A stretch of 64,000 nt of DNA from contig NZ_ATWI01000010.1 in the NCBI RefSeq assembly GCF_000421165.1, positions 124,001 through 188,000 on the forward strand, given 5' to 3'. Below, in pieces: positions 15,119 to 23,723 of this stretch (the stretch's first letter is position 1; every line of letters starts with the position of its first letter). The notes under the pieces were generated by a model. The model worked only from the letters and a program-made list of their open reading frames with translations. It did no database searches and had not been told where the DNA came from. The translations under genes were made by a program, and so were the position numbers. The DNA comes from Marinobacter daepoensis DSM 16072. Lineage in GTDB: Bacteria > Pseudomonadota > Gammaproteobacteria > Pseudomonadales > Oleiphilaceae.

Positions 15119-17306
15119 GCAGATTTTCACAGCCGCCGCCCGGTACCCGGAGCGAGTGGCGCTCCGCAGTCCCGGGAGCTGTCTGAGCTACCGGCAAATG
15201 GCCGAGGCTGTCCGTGTTCTGGCGGAGCAACTGCAGGCTCGGGGCGTTCAGCGGGTCGGCCTTTGTGGCGACAACTCGCCAGCCTGGGTGGTGGCCGACC
15301 TCGCGTGCCTGCTGGCCGGCGTGGTGTGTGTGCCGGTTCCGGTATTCTTCTCGCCCCGACAAACCGCCCATCTGATTGAGCGGGCGGGGTTGGAGTATTT
15401 GTTGTTCAGCGGCCCGGATGCCGGGGCAGAGCCTCTGGCTTATGGTGTCTGGGGCCAGTGTCTGCCGGTGACGCCCGCTCCTGCCCGAATGCCGGATCGG
15501 ACCGCCAAAATTACCTTTACCTCCGGCAGTACCGGCGCTCCGAAGGGCGTATGCCTGTCGGCCGGTCAGATGGCGGCGACCGTTCAGGCACTGAAACATC
15601 GGCTTGAGGGCGTAGTACTGGAGCAACACCTTTGCGTTCTGCCCCTGGCCACCCTGCTGGAGAACATCGCCGGGGTTTACCTGCCTTTGCTGCTGGGGGC
15701 CACGGTGACCGTCGCTCCGTTGCAAACCCTGGGGATGACCGGCAGCAGCGGACTTGAACTGAACTCGCTGGTGGCCGGGCTGAACCAGTACCACCCTCAC
15801 TCGCTGATTCTGGTACCGGAGTTGGCCATGGCGTTGGTTGCCGCGGCTGAGCAAGGCCGGCTTGAGACCGCCTCGTTCCGTTTTCTGGCGGTGGGTGGTG
15901 GCCGGGTTTCAACCGACCTCCTGGCCCGGGGCCGGGGGCTGGGACTGCCTTTGTACGAAGGTTATGGCTTGTCAGAGTGTGGTTCAGTGGTGGCCCTGAA
16001 CGTGCCTGATCAAGAACGGGAAGGCACCGTCGGCCAGCCTTTGGATCATGTTCAGGTATCGGTGGCTGATGACCATCGGATTCTGGTGCGCGGTAACACC
16101 CATCTTGGTTATCTGGGGGATGACCCGGGTACCAGAACAGAAGCCGGCCACTGGCTGGATACCGGCGATCTGGGCGCGCTCGGCCCGGAGGGATTTCTTG
16201 CCGTAAACGGCCGGGCCAAGAACCTGATCATTACCAGTTTTGGCCGAAACATCAGCCCGGAGTGGCTGGAAAGTGAACTGATCCAGGCGGTGGGCGCCAC
16301 CCAGGCGGTGGTCTTTGGCGAGGGCGATCCCCGGCCCAGTGCCTTGCTGACCGTGAGGGATGGCCGAAGCCCGGAAAGGCTGCGCGAATCGCTGGCCACG
16401 CTCAATGCCGGGTTGCCTGACTATGCGCGCTTGCAGGCAGTTTACCTTCGCCGACAGCCGCTGACCCAGGCCGAACATTACGTGACGGCCAATGGCCGCC
16501 CCGTACGACACAAGATTCAGGCCGATCTGCCGACCCTGCTCGCCAGCAGTTTTCCCCTGTTCATGAACCCCGGCGCTACTTCAGTCGCCAGGACCCAATA
16601 CCCAACGCCAGGAGGCGCCAACATGACCTTTTTTGAAAGGCTGCAATCAGAAACTGCCCAGGCCCGTGCGCATGTCACGGGGGCTCCGGTGATTGAAGCG
16701 ATCCGGGAGGGCCGTTTTGCTATTGACGGCTATACCTGGTTTCTGACGCAGGCCTATCACCACGTGAAACACACCGTTCCTCTGATGATGGCGTGTGGCG
16801 GCCGCCTGCCGGAACGCCTTGAATTTGTTCGTAAGGCGTTGGTTGAATACATTGACGAGGAATACGGCCACCACGAGTGGATTCTGAATGACCTTGAGGC
16901 CTGTGGTGCCGATAAGGAATCCATCCGGCATGGTCAGCCGGACACTGCGATTGAACTGATGGTGGCCTACCTGTACGACCGCATTCAGCGAGGAAACCCG
17001 ATCGCGTTCTTTGGCATGGTTCAGGTACTCGAAGGCACTTCCATTGAGCTGGCCACGCCGCTGGGCGAAGCCATCCAGCAAAAACTGGACTTGCCCAATC
17101 AGGCATTCAGCTATTTGTATTCCCACGGGGCCCTGGATCAGGATCACTTTGAGTTTTTCCGTAACCTGATGAACGACATCACCGATCCGGACGACCAGCG
17201 GGCTATTATCGAAGCGGCCCGCATGGTCTATCGCCTCTATGGCGACATGCTGCACAGCATTCCGCTGCCATCTTGCAGCAAGGAGCCACGTCATGAGGCT
17301 GCATGA
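15102..17306 (+). CDS. AMP-dependent acyl ligase fused to haem-oxygenase-like diiron oxidase
   Basis: 734 residues from GTG 15102 (AGGAGG 5 nt upstream). Residues 1-490 are an acyl-adenylate-forming ligase: P-loop-like FTSGSTGAPKGV near 137, YEGYGLSECG, and the hinge WLDTGDLG with later GRAKNLIITSFGRNISPEW. Residues 508-734 form a haem-oxygenase-like diiron oxidase (HDO; UndA/CADD relatives) with EYGHHEWILND, a middle Glu in QVLEGTS and H-x3-D-x2-H in SHGALDQDH, the expected iron ligands. A roughly 20-residue linker joins them. The usual pattern is separate proteins; an internal SD and ATG remain at the junction. Predicted chemistry: activation of a carboxylic acid and O2-dependent oxidation or decarboxylation. 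Confidence 0.85.
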   Translation: MANLPEQIFTAAARYPERVALRSPGSCLSYRQMAEAVRVLAEQLQARGVQRVGLCGDNSPAWVVADLACLLAGVVCVPVPVFFSPRQTAHLIERAGLEYLLFSGPDAGAEPLAYGVWGQCLPVTPAPARMPDRTAKITFTSGSTGAPKGVCLSAGQMAATVQALKHRLEGVVLEQHLCVLPLATLLENIAGVYLPLLLGATVTVAPLQTLGMTGSSGLELNSLVAGLNQYHPHSLILVPELAMALVAAAEQGRLETASFRFLAVGGGRVSTDLLARGRGLGLPLYEGYGLSECGSVVALNVPDQEREGTVGQPLDHVQVSVADDHRILVRGNTHLGYLGDDPGTRTEAGHWLDTGDLGALGPEGFLAVNGRAKNLIITSFGRNISPEWLESELIQAVGATQAVVFGEGDPRPSALLTVRDGRSPERLRESLATLNAGLPDYARLQAVYLRRQPLTQAEHYVTANGRPVRHKIQADLPTLLASSFPLFMNPGATSVARTQYPTPGGANMTFFERLQSETAQARAHVTGAPVIEAIREGRFAIDGYTWFLTQAYHHVKHTVPLMMACGGRLPERLEFVRKALVEYIDEEYGHHEWILNDLEACGADKESIRHGQPDTAIELMVAYLYDRIQRGNPIAFFGMVQVLEGTSIELATPLGEAIQQKLDLPNQAFSYLYSHGALDQDHFEFFRNLMNDITDPDDQRAIIEAARMVYRLYGDMLHSIPLPSCSKEPRHEAA
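16610..16625 (+). promoter_or_regulatory. Internal ribosome binding site and ATG at the ligase/oxidase junction
   Basis: AGGAGG (16610-16615) stands 7 nt before an in-frame ATG (16623-16625) that would start a free-standing 227-residue diiron oxidase (MTFFERL). The frame upstream is open into the ligase with no stop. Either both a fusion and a separate oxidase are made, or this is the relic of a former gene boundary. Confidence 0.6.
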
Positions 17307-18075
17307 CCGGACGTTCCTCCTGCTTGGGGGGACCGGTGGGATTGGCCAGGCTTTGATCGGGCCGCTGGTGGAACGGGGAGCACGGGTGATTGTGGCCACC
17401 CGGCACCCGGACCGGCTGGAAAAGCGCGTGGGTGTCTCGCCGGTGCATCTGGAGCTGGCAGGGTCTGAACTCGACCAGCAGCTTCAGCAGCTGAGTGAGG
17501 TGTATCCGGACATTGACGGTGTGATCCACTGCGCTGGTCAGAATCAATTTGCGGCTCTGGACGCTATGTCCGTCAGCGATCTGGACGCCCAGCTCACGGT
17601 AAACCTGCGGTCCGCCATGCTGGTGGCCCGCCATTTTGTGCCCCGTTTTCGTAAGGCCGGATTGGGTGCGCTGGTGTTTGTGGGTTCCACCTTCGGCAGC
17701 ATCGGATTCCCCGGTTACACCGCCTACTGCGCGAGCAAGTTTGGCCTGCGCGGTTTTACCGAAGCTGTGCGCCGTGAACTGGCCGATACTCCGGTGCAGG
17801 TGATCTACGTGGCCCCGAGAGCAACATCAACGGCGATGAACCCTGAGCCGGTCAATGAACTGAACCGCGCTCTTGGTAACGCCATGGATGCACCGGAGCT
17901 GGTCGCGGTCAAAATTCTTCAGGCGATGGAGAAGGATGAGCGGCGCCGGTTTCTGGGGTGGCCGGAGAAGCTGTTTGTGGTCGTTAACGGCATTCTGCCC
18001 AAGATTGTCGACAAGGCCATGTTGAAACAACTGCCGGTGATCCGGCGTTTTCTGGATTCAGGAGCCGTCTCATGA
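17293..18075 (+). CDS. Short-chain dehydrogenase/reductase
   Basis: 260-residue SDR, NAD(P)(H)-dependent. The nucleotide-binding glycine motif is LLGGTGGIGQAL at residues 10-21. The NNAG-like HCAGQ follows at about 77-81, and the catalytic Ser (VGSTFGS) and Tyr-Lys (YCASKFG) lie around 137-156. Basic residues after the first strand (ATRHPDR) favour NADP(H). ATG 17293 has AGGAG 7 nt upstream and overlaps the oxidase stop by 14 nt; an earlier in-frame start at 17239 is less likely. It would oxidise or reduce the product of the ligase/oxidase. Ends as ATGA with the next gene. Confidence 0.85.
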   Translation: MRLHDRTFLLLGGTGGIGQALIGPLVERGARVIVATRHPDRLEKRVGVSPVHLELAGSELDQQLQQLSEVYPDIDGVIHCAGQNQFAALDAMSVSDLDAQLTVNLRSAMLVARHFVPRFRKAGLGALVFVGSTFGSIGFPGYTAYCASKFGLRGFTEAVRRELADTPVQVIYVAPRATSTAMNPEPVNELNRALGNAMDAPELVAVKILQAMEKDERRRFLGWPEKLFVVVNGILPKIVDKAMLKQLPVIRRFLDSGAVS

Positions 18076-18692
18076 AAAAAGTCATTATGCTGTTGGCCGG
18101 GCTGCTGGCCATGCCGTTGTCTGCACAGGAACTGTCGGCGGAACTGTCCCAGATTCAGCAACGCTGGGCTGAGATTCAGTATCAGTTACCGGCGCCGGAG
18201 CGCGAGAAAGCGTTCGAGGTTCTTGCCGCTGACACCGAGGCGTTTGTCGGGCGTCATCCGGATCAGGCGGAACCGCTGATCTGGCAGGGGATTGTGCTGA
18301 GCACCTACGCGGGAGCCAAGGGCGGGCTTGGGGCCCTGAGTCTGGTGAAGCGGGCCCGGGCATCACTGGAGGCCGCGCTTGAGGTCAACCCTCAGGCTCT
18401 GGAGGGGTCTGCCTATACTTCGTTGGGTAGCCTGTATTATCAGGTACCTGGCTGGCCGCTGGGTTTTGGGGATGATGATAAGGCCCGCAGGTATCTTCAG
18501 AAAGCGCTGGCGATCAATCCCGAGGGTATAGACGCCAATTATTTTTTCGGCGATTTCCTGGTTGAACAGGGGGAACCGGAGCGGGCCCGTATATACCTTG
18601 AGAAGGCTCTGGCCGCTCCGCCCCGCACCGGCCGCGAGGTGGCGGATGCAGGGCGTCGCCAGGATGCGAAAACCCGATTGAGTGACCTGTGA
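18072..18692 (+). CDS. Secreted TPR-containing protein
   Basis: 206 residues with a signal peptide (MKKVIMLLAGLLAMPLSAQE, cleavage after SAQ or SA). The mature part has TPR-like helices: AEPLIWQGIVLSTYAGAKGG, RASLEAALEVNPQALEGSAYTSLGSLYY and ARRYLQKALAINPEG. The distinctive PGWPLGFGDDDKAR segment is shared by a family of uncharacterised periplasmic TPR proteins. Start overlaps the SDR stop by 4 nt, so it is the last gene of the operon. Periplasmic location contrasts with the cytoplasmic enzymes before it, which may mean that the product is exported or acts on the envelope. Confidence 0.8.
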   Translation: MKKVIMLLAGLLAMPLSAQELSAELSQIQQRWAEIQYQLPAPEREKAFEVLAADTEAFVGRHPDQAEPLIWQGIVLSTYAGAKGGLGALSLVKRARASLEAALEVNPQALEGSAYTSLGSLYYQVPGWPLGFGDDDKARRYLQKALAINPEGIDANYFFGDFLVEQGEPERARIYLEKALAAPPRTGREVADAGRRQDAKTRLSDL

Positions 18693-18770
18693 AAGCCGTT
18701 CGCGGCACCTGTCCGCCTGGGCTACACTCAGTGAGCGGCATGTTGTAATCAGAGGGGAGGCCGGCTGCTT

Positions 18771-20282
18771 ATGAACCCGTCCGGCGATGATCAGCCCGGG
18801 GCTCTCCCGGCCCTTCTTTTCCAGAAACTGGCGTCTGGTGTTCCTGGCGTTCTGTTCTCCTATTGGCTGAGTGCGGACCAGCGCACGCACTACTACCCTT
18901 ACGTCAGCGCTCAGGTTCAGACGCTGTTTGGAGTCGAGCCAGACCAGCTGCGACACAACGCCGATTCGATGTTTGAGGTAATTCACCCCGAAGACGGGAC
19001 GGACATTGCCGATAGCATCCGGCATTCGGCGGAAACACTTCAGCCGTGGGTATACCGGGCCCGGCTACGAATGCGGAACGGCGAATACCAGTGGTACGAG
19101 GCCCATTCGGTGCCGGAACGGCAACCCGATGGCAGCACGCTCTGGTATGGCCAGTTCCACAATATTCACCATTACAAGGAACTGGAACAGCACCTCCGGG
19201 AAAGCGAAGCCGAGTTTTCGTTTCAGGCAGGCTTTCAGAAGCTGGTGGCCCGTCTGTCCGGGGAATTTATTCAGCTTGGGTTTGGCTCCATCGACGACTG
19301 CATCGATGAGCTGCTTCGTTCCATTGGTTTTTTCTTTGGCGTGGATCGGGCCTACCTTTACGCGTTTTCGGACGACCACCTCTCGATGACCAATACCCAT
19401 GAATGGTGCGCGCCCGGGGTCCGGTCTCTGATCCGCGGCCAGCAACGCGTGGTCATTGAAGGTTTTCAGTGGTGGCAGCAAAAGATACGTCTGATGCATG
19501 ATCAGAGCCAGGTCGTGTTTATTGAAGACGTTGATCAATTGCCACTGGAGGCCCGTTTAGAAAAAGAGGTGCTCGCCGAGATGGGGGTGAGTTCGATGTT
19601 TTGCGTACCGATCTGGATCCGGGGTCATCTGATGGGCTTCTTTGGTGTGGATTCCCTGTCGAAAAGGCGCTGGCGGCGGGATATGGCGGACCTTCTGATC
19701 ATCATTTCCGGGTTGCTGTCCGGCGCGCTTGAGCGTAACCGGCTGGAAGAAGATCTGCTCAACCAGTCGATCCGGGACCCCCTGACCGGCCTTCATAATC
19801 GTCGTTACCTGATGCCCAGGCTGGAAGAGATTCTGGCGGTGTGCAACCGTCATGGTGACCGCTTCTGCCTGGCAATGTTCGACATCGACCACTTCAAGCG
19901 CATCAATGATAACCGGGGGCATCTGGTGGGGGATCAGGTGCTGATTCGTTTCACGGAGTTGTTGCTGAATCATACCCGGACGACGGACGTGGTCGCCCGG
20001 TTTGGCGGTGAAGAGTTCCTGGTGGTATTCACCGAGGTGACGGAGGCCGACATGGAGGCGCTGGTGATGCGAATCATGGCCGCGGTCCGGGCCGAGGAGT
20101 TTGTGGCAGACAACGATGTCTTCAACATCACCGTCAGTGTGGGCGCTATGTGCGTTTCCGAGATGACCGGTGCCCCGGCGACCCCGGAGGCCCTGATTGC
20201 CCTGGCCGATCATCGACTCTATCAGGCCAAGGATAGCGGGCGTGATTGCCTGGTTGATGCATCAGGATTATCGCGGCTATAA
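18771..20282 (+). CDS. PAS-GAF diguanylate cyclase
   Basis: 503-residue soluble diguanylate cyclase making c-di-GMP from GTP. A PAS region spans residues 20-140 (YYPYVSAQVQTLFG, then LRMRNGEYQWYEAHS), a GAF region about 165-325 (FGVDRAYLYAF, then MFCVPIWIRGHLMGFFGVDS), and GGDEF about 338-500 with RDPLTGLHNRRYL, DIDHFKRIND and an intact GGEEF active site. No membrane segment is seen, so it senses a cytoplasmic cue. GGGGAGG precedes the ATG by about 12 nt. It is monocistronic, 78 nt after the TPR gene. Confidence 0.9.
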   Translation: MNPSGDDQPGALPALLFQKLASGVPGVLFSYWLSADQRTHYYPYVSAQVQTLFGVEPDQLRHNADSMFEVIHPEDGTDIADSIRHSAETLQPWVYRARLRMRNGEYQWYEAHSVPERQPDGSTLWYGQFHNIHHYKELEQHLRESEAEFSFQAGFQKLVARLSGEFIQLGFGSIDDCIDELLRSIGFFFGVDRAYLYAFSDDHLSMTNTHEWCAPGVRSLIRGQQRVVIEGFQWWQQKIRLMHDQSQVVFIEDVDQLPLEARLEKEVLAEMGVSSMFCVPIWIRGHLMGFFGVDSLSKRRWRRDMADLLIIISGLLSGALERNRLEEDLLNQSIRDPLTGLHNRRYLMPRLEEILAVCNRHGDRFCLAMFDIDHFKRINDNRGHLVGDQVLIRFTELLLNHTRTTDVVARFGGEEFLVVFTEVTEADMEALVMRIMAAVRAEEFVADNDVFNITVSVGAMCVSEMTGAPATPEALIALADHRLYQAKDSGRDCLVDASGLSRL

Positions 20283-20316
20283 GAAAACAGAATTTCACCT
20301 TATATAGCGTTTCAGT

Positions 20317-20343
20317 ATATCCTTAGATCAAATATTAGGATAT
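20317..20343. promoter_or_regulatory. Inverted-repeat operator upstream of the persulfide dioxygenase
   Basis: ATATCCTTA (20317-20325) and TTAGGATAT (20335-20343) form a near-perfect inverted repeat with a 9-nt centre, ending 23 nt before the dioxygenase ATG, in a locally AT-rich stretch. Position and form suit a dimeric ArsR-family repressor such as BigR/SqrR, known to control persulfide dioxygenase genes; no such gene is in the window. Confidence 0.55.
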
Positions 20344-20366
20344 TGGCGACCTTACAGGTGAAGACC

Positions 20367-21233
20367 ATGACTCAGCCCCTCGTTCAGCATTTTTTTGATG
20401 AGCCCACCAACACGTTCAGTTATGTGGTTCGCGACCCTGGTAGTCAGGCCTGTGCCATTCTGGATTCGGTGCTGGATTTTGACTACGCCGCTGGCCGTAC
20501 GGATGTGCGCTTGGCGGATGAAATCATCCGGTACGTTCAGGACAATGAGCTGCGTGTGGAGTGGATTCTGGAGACACACGTTCATGCTGATCACCTTTCT
20601 GCGGCGCCCTACCTGCATGAAAAACTCGGTGGTAAAACCGCGATTGGTGCGAACATCGTGCAGGTGCAGGACATCTTTGGCAAAGCCTTTAATGCTGGTA
20701 CCGAGTTCGCCCGGGACGGCAGCCAGTTTGACCGGCTGTTCGAGGAAGGTGATACCTTCGCTATCGGTCACCTTGAAGGCCGGGTGCTCCACACTCCGGG
20801 GCATACGCCTGCCTGCCTGACTTACGTGATCGGGGATGCTGCCTTTGTGGGAGACACCCTGTTCATGCCTGATTACGGCACCGCCCGCTGCGATTTCCCC
20901 GGCGGGGATGCCCGGGTTTTGTATCAATCGATCCAGAAGGTTCTGGCCCTGCCGCCGGAAACCCGAATCTTCCTGTGTCACGACTACAAGGCGCCCGGCC
21001 GTGATGAGTACCAGCATGTCACCACGGTGGCGGAGCAGCGCCAGGCCAACGTGCATGTGCACGAAGGTGTGTCGGAAGAGGATTTTGTGAAAATGCGTAC
21101 GGAGCGGGACGCGACTCTGGATATGCCCAGATTGATCCTGCCCTCGGTTCAGGTGAACATGCGGGCCGGGCAGATGCCGCCGCCGGAGGACAATGGTCAG
21201 GTGTACCTGAAGGTACCGGTAAACCGGTTCTGA
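20367..21233 (+). CDS. Metallo-beta-lactamase fold persulfide dioxygenase-like protein
   Basis: 288-residue MBL-fold enzyme of the ETHE1/Blh group, which oxidises glutathione persulfide to sulfite with O2 and a mononuclear iron. Metal ligands are visible in THVHADHLSAAPYLHEK, in TPGHTPACLTYVIGD, in FVGDTLFMPDYGTARCDFPGG and in CHDYKAPGRDEY. The C-terminal extension with LPSVQVNMRAGQMPPPE is typical of the bacterial subgroup. ATG 20367 with AGGTG upstream is chosen over TTG 20343, which lies in the operator. It is 7 nt from the SulP gene, forming a two-gene sulfur unit. Confidence 0.87.
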   Translation: MTQPLVQHFFDEPTNTFSYVVRDPGSQACAILDSVLDFDYAAGRTDVRLADEIIRYVQDNELRVEWILETHVHADHLSAAPYLHEKLGGKTAIGANIVQVQDIFGKAFNAGTEFARDGSQFDRLFEEGDTFAIGHLEGRVLHTPGHTPACLTYVIGDAAFVGDTLFMPDYGTARCDFPGGDARVLYQSIQKVLALPPETRIFLCHDYKAPGRDEYQHVTTVAEQRQANVHVHEGVSEEDFVKMRTERDATLDMPRLILPSVQVNMRAGQMPPPEDNGQVYLKVPVNRF

Positions 21234-21240
21234 GCTGCCC

Positions 21241-22965
21241 ATGAACCTGAAACGCTATCTGCCCATTCTGCAGTGGGCACCCGCATACCGCCGAGACCAG
21301 GCCACCAGTGATCTGGTGGCTGCGCTGATCGTGACCGTGATGCTCATTCCCCAGTCTCTGGCGTATGCCCTGCTGGCGGGGCTTCCGGCGCAGGTGGGGT
21401 TGTATGCCAGTATCCTGCCACTGGTGATCTATGCCGTCTTTGGCACCAGCCGTACCTTGTCGGTCGGGCCGGTGGCGGTGGCGTCCCTGATGACGGCTGC
21501 AGCCCTGGCGCCGTTAGCGGAGGCTGGTTCCCCGGAGTATCTGGCCGGGGCGGTCCTGCTGGCGGTCATGTCGGGCCTGATGCTGACGGTCATGGGGATT
21601 ATGCGGCTGGGTTTCCTCGCCAATTTCCTGAGTCATCCGGTGATTTCCGGATTTATCACCGCGTCTGGGATCGTGATTGCGGCCAGTCAGCTGAAGCATC
21701 TGTTTGGGGTGCAGGCCAGTGGTCACAATCTCCTGGAGATCGGCCGGTCACTGGTTATGTCGTTGCCGGACACCAACCTGCCGACGGTGCTGATCGGCCT
21801 CGGAGCGCTGGGTTTTCTGGTCTGGTCCCGTCGGTATCTCAAGCCCCTGCTGAAGCGGTTTGGTGTTCCGGCTCGTCCGGCGGATATTGTGACGAAAACC
21901 GCCCCCATTTTGGCGGTGGTGGTGACGACGCTGTTGGCCTGGCTGCTGCAGTTGGATGCTGCGGGCGTTCGGCTGGTGGGTGAGGTGCCGTCGGGTTTGC
22001 CCTCGCTGACGTTGCCTTCGCTGGATTCGGGCCTGTGGTCTCAGCTGGCGGTCAGTGCACTGCTGATCAGCGTGGTGGGATTTGTGGAATCGGTGTCGGT
22101 GGGCCAGACCCTGGCTGCGAAAAAACGCCAGCGTATTGATCCGGATCAGGAGCTGATTGGCCTGGGAACGGCAAATCTGGGGGCTGGTCTGTCCGGGGGA
22201 ATGCCGGTCACCGGAGGCTTCTCCCGTTCCGTGGTTAATTTTGATGCCGGTGCGGAAACGCCGGCTGCCGGTGCTTATACTGCGGTTGGTATAGCCTTGG
22301 CGACCTTGTTCCTGACCCCGGCTATTGCCTGGTTGCCCCAGGCAACTCTGGCGGCCACCATCATTGTTGCGGTTGCCACGCTGATTGATTTACCGGCCCT
22401 GGCGCGCACGTTCCGCTATTCGCGCACCGACTTCGGCGCCATGCTGGCGACCATCCTCCTGACGTTAATGCACAGCGTGGAAGCGGGCATTATCGCGGGG
22501 GTTACCTTGTCGATCGGGCTGTTCCTCTATCGAACCAGCCGCCCGCACAGTGCCGTGGTTGGTAGGGTGCCCGGCACTGAGCACTTCCGTAATGTGCTGC
22601 GCCATAACGTGGAGCTGTGTCCGAAAGTTACGTTCCTGAGGGTGGATGAGAGCCTGTACTTTGCCAATGCCCGTTTTCTGGAGGAGACGGTGATGGATCT
22701 GGTGACGCGTCAGCCGGAGCTGACCGATCTGGTGTTGGTGTGCCCGGCGGTGAACCTGATCGATGCTTCTGCTCTGGAAAGCCTGGAAGCGATCAACGAC
22801 CGGCTGCGTGACGCGGGGGTGAGCCTTCACTTCTCGGAGATCAAGGGCCCGGTGATGGATCGGCTCAAAGGAACCGAATTGCTGGCCCACCTGGATGGCC
22901 GCATTTTTCTGAGTACCTACGAAGCCTGGCAAGCGCTTACCGGGCGTGTCGCGGCCGCCGCTTGA
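21241..22965 (+). CDS. SulP-family anion transporter with STAS domain
   Basis: 574-residue SulP (SLC26-like) permease. The start motif RDQATSDLVAALIVTVMLIPQSLAYA, GLPAQVGLYASILP and FGTSRTLSVGPVAV are hallmark segments of the 14-helix core. The C-terminal STAS domain covers about residues 440-560 (LRVDESLYFANARFLEE, then VNLIDASALESLEAI). Substrates of the family include sulfate, bicarbonate and other anions. Here the adjacent persulfide dioxygenase suggests removal of sulfite or sulfate formed from sulfide, but bicarbonate cannot be excluded. Confidence 0.9.
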   Translation: MNLKRYLPILQWAPAYRRDQATSDLVAALIVTVMLIPQSLAYALLAGLPAQVGLYASILPLVIYAVFGTSRTLSVGPVAVASLMTAAALAPLAEAGSPEYLAGAVLLAVMSGLMLTVMGIMRLGFLANFLSHPVISGFITASGIVIAASQLKHLFGVQASGHNLLEIGRSLVMSLPDTNLPTVLIGLGALGFLVWSRRYLKPLLKRFGVPARPADIVTKTAPILAVVVTTLLAWLLQLDAAGVRLVGEVPSGLPSLTLPSLDSGLWSQLAVSALLISVVGFVESVSVGQTLAAKKRQRIDPDQELIGLGTANLGAGLSGGMPVTGGFSRSVVNFDAGAETPAAGAYTAVGIALATLFLTPAIAWLPQATLAATIIVAVATLIDLPALARTFRYSRTDFGAMLATILLTLMHSVEAGIIAGVTLSIGLFLYRTSRPHSAVVGRVPGTEHFRNVLRHNVELCPKVTFLRVDESLYFANARFLEETVMDLVTRQPELTDLVLVCPAVNLIDASALESLEAINDRLRDAGVSLHFSEIKGPVMDRLKGTELLAHLDGRIFLSTYEAWQALTGRVAAAA

Positions 22966-22994
22966 CCTGAATAGTGTGATCCCATTGACCGGGC

Positions 22995-23027
22995 ATGGGG
23001 TATGTGTAGACACTGCCCCCATTCTTT
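22995..23027 (+). terminator. Possible terminator after the SulP gene
   Basis: ATGGGG (22995-23000) pairs with CCCCAT (23017-23022), with an inner GTG/CAC stem, followed by TCTTT. The stem is short and the T-tract interrupted, so this is a weak call. Confidence 0.35.
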
Positions 23028-23051
23028 CGTACTTGCACCGGTAATGCTGCC

Positions 23052-23711
23052 ATGGGAATGACTGATAATCTGCTATCCACCAGTCAGTGGTTGATCACTG
23101 CAGGCCTGTTTGTCGTGATACTGCTGCTGGCTCTCAGGACGGTGGACTGGGCCGCATTTCGCAACGACAACGCTCTGCAGCATTCCTTTTTCGGGGCGGC
23201 GGTGGTGCTGGGCTTTGTCTGGCAGTTACGGGCGGGTATTTCGCCCGGGTTGGCTATCCATATTTTTGGCGTAACCGTCATTACCCTGATGCTGGGGTGG
23301 GCTCTGGCGGTGTTGTCCGGGCTGCTGGCTCTGGTTATTACCGTGATTACGGGGCGTGAGCCGGTTCTGATGTTTGCCGCCAACGGGCTGATTACCGTGA
23401 TGGTGCCGGCCTTGGTCAGCCATGCCATTATGCGCTGGGAACGGCGGCGTAACTTCCGGAATTTCTTTGCCTACATTTTCTTTTGCGGTTTTTTCGGGGC
23501 CGGGCTGTCGGTGGCTGTGGCGGGCGTGATCATGTGCCTGATGCTCTGGATCAGTGGCACCTATGGGTTCGATGAGCTGGTTCATGAGTACCTGAGGTAT
23601 CTGCCACTGTTCATGATCCCCGAAGGCTTTATTAACGGCACCTTCGTGACCGGTCTGATGGTGTTTCATCCGGACCGGCTTAAGACACTGGATCAGAGCC
23701 GTTACCGGTAA
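23052..23711 (+). CDS. CbiM-like membrane protein (COG3235-type ECF permease relative)
   Basis: 219-residue protein with six to seven hydrophobic segments, resembling the CbiM substrate-capture component of cobalt/nickel ECF transporters. Core similarities are GISPGLAIHIFGVTVITLMLG and the helix FAANGLITVMVPALVSHAI. It lacks the metal-binding N-terminal Met-His-Ile start of true CbiM and has no CbiN, CbiQ or CbiO neighbours. It may be a stand-alone membrane protein of unknown cargo. The start is uncertain between ATG 23052 and ATG 23058; no strong SD is seen. Confidence 0.7.
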   Translation: MGMTDNLLSTSQWLITAGLFVVILLLALRTVDWAAFRNDNALQHSFFGAAVVLGFVWQLRAGISPGLAIHIFGVTVITLMLGWALAVLSGLLALVITVITGREPVLMFAANGLITVMVPALVSHAIMRWERRRNFRNFFAYIFFCGFFGAGLSVAVAGVIMCLMLWISGTYGFDELVHEYLRYLPLFMIPEGFINGTFVTGLMVFHPDRLKTLDQSRYR

Positions 23712-23723
23712 CGTCAGTGATGG

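Noticed and set aside
14784..15854. 356-codon open frame on the minus strand
   Set aside because: It lies antisense across the T_hemolysin and ligase genes, which have family motifs and SD sites. Such long antisense frames are common in GC-rich DNA.
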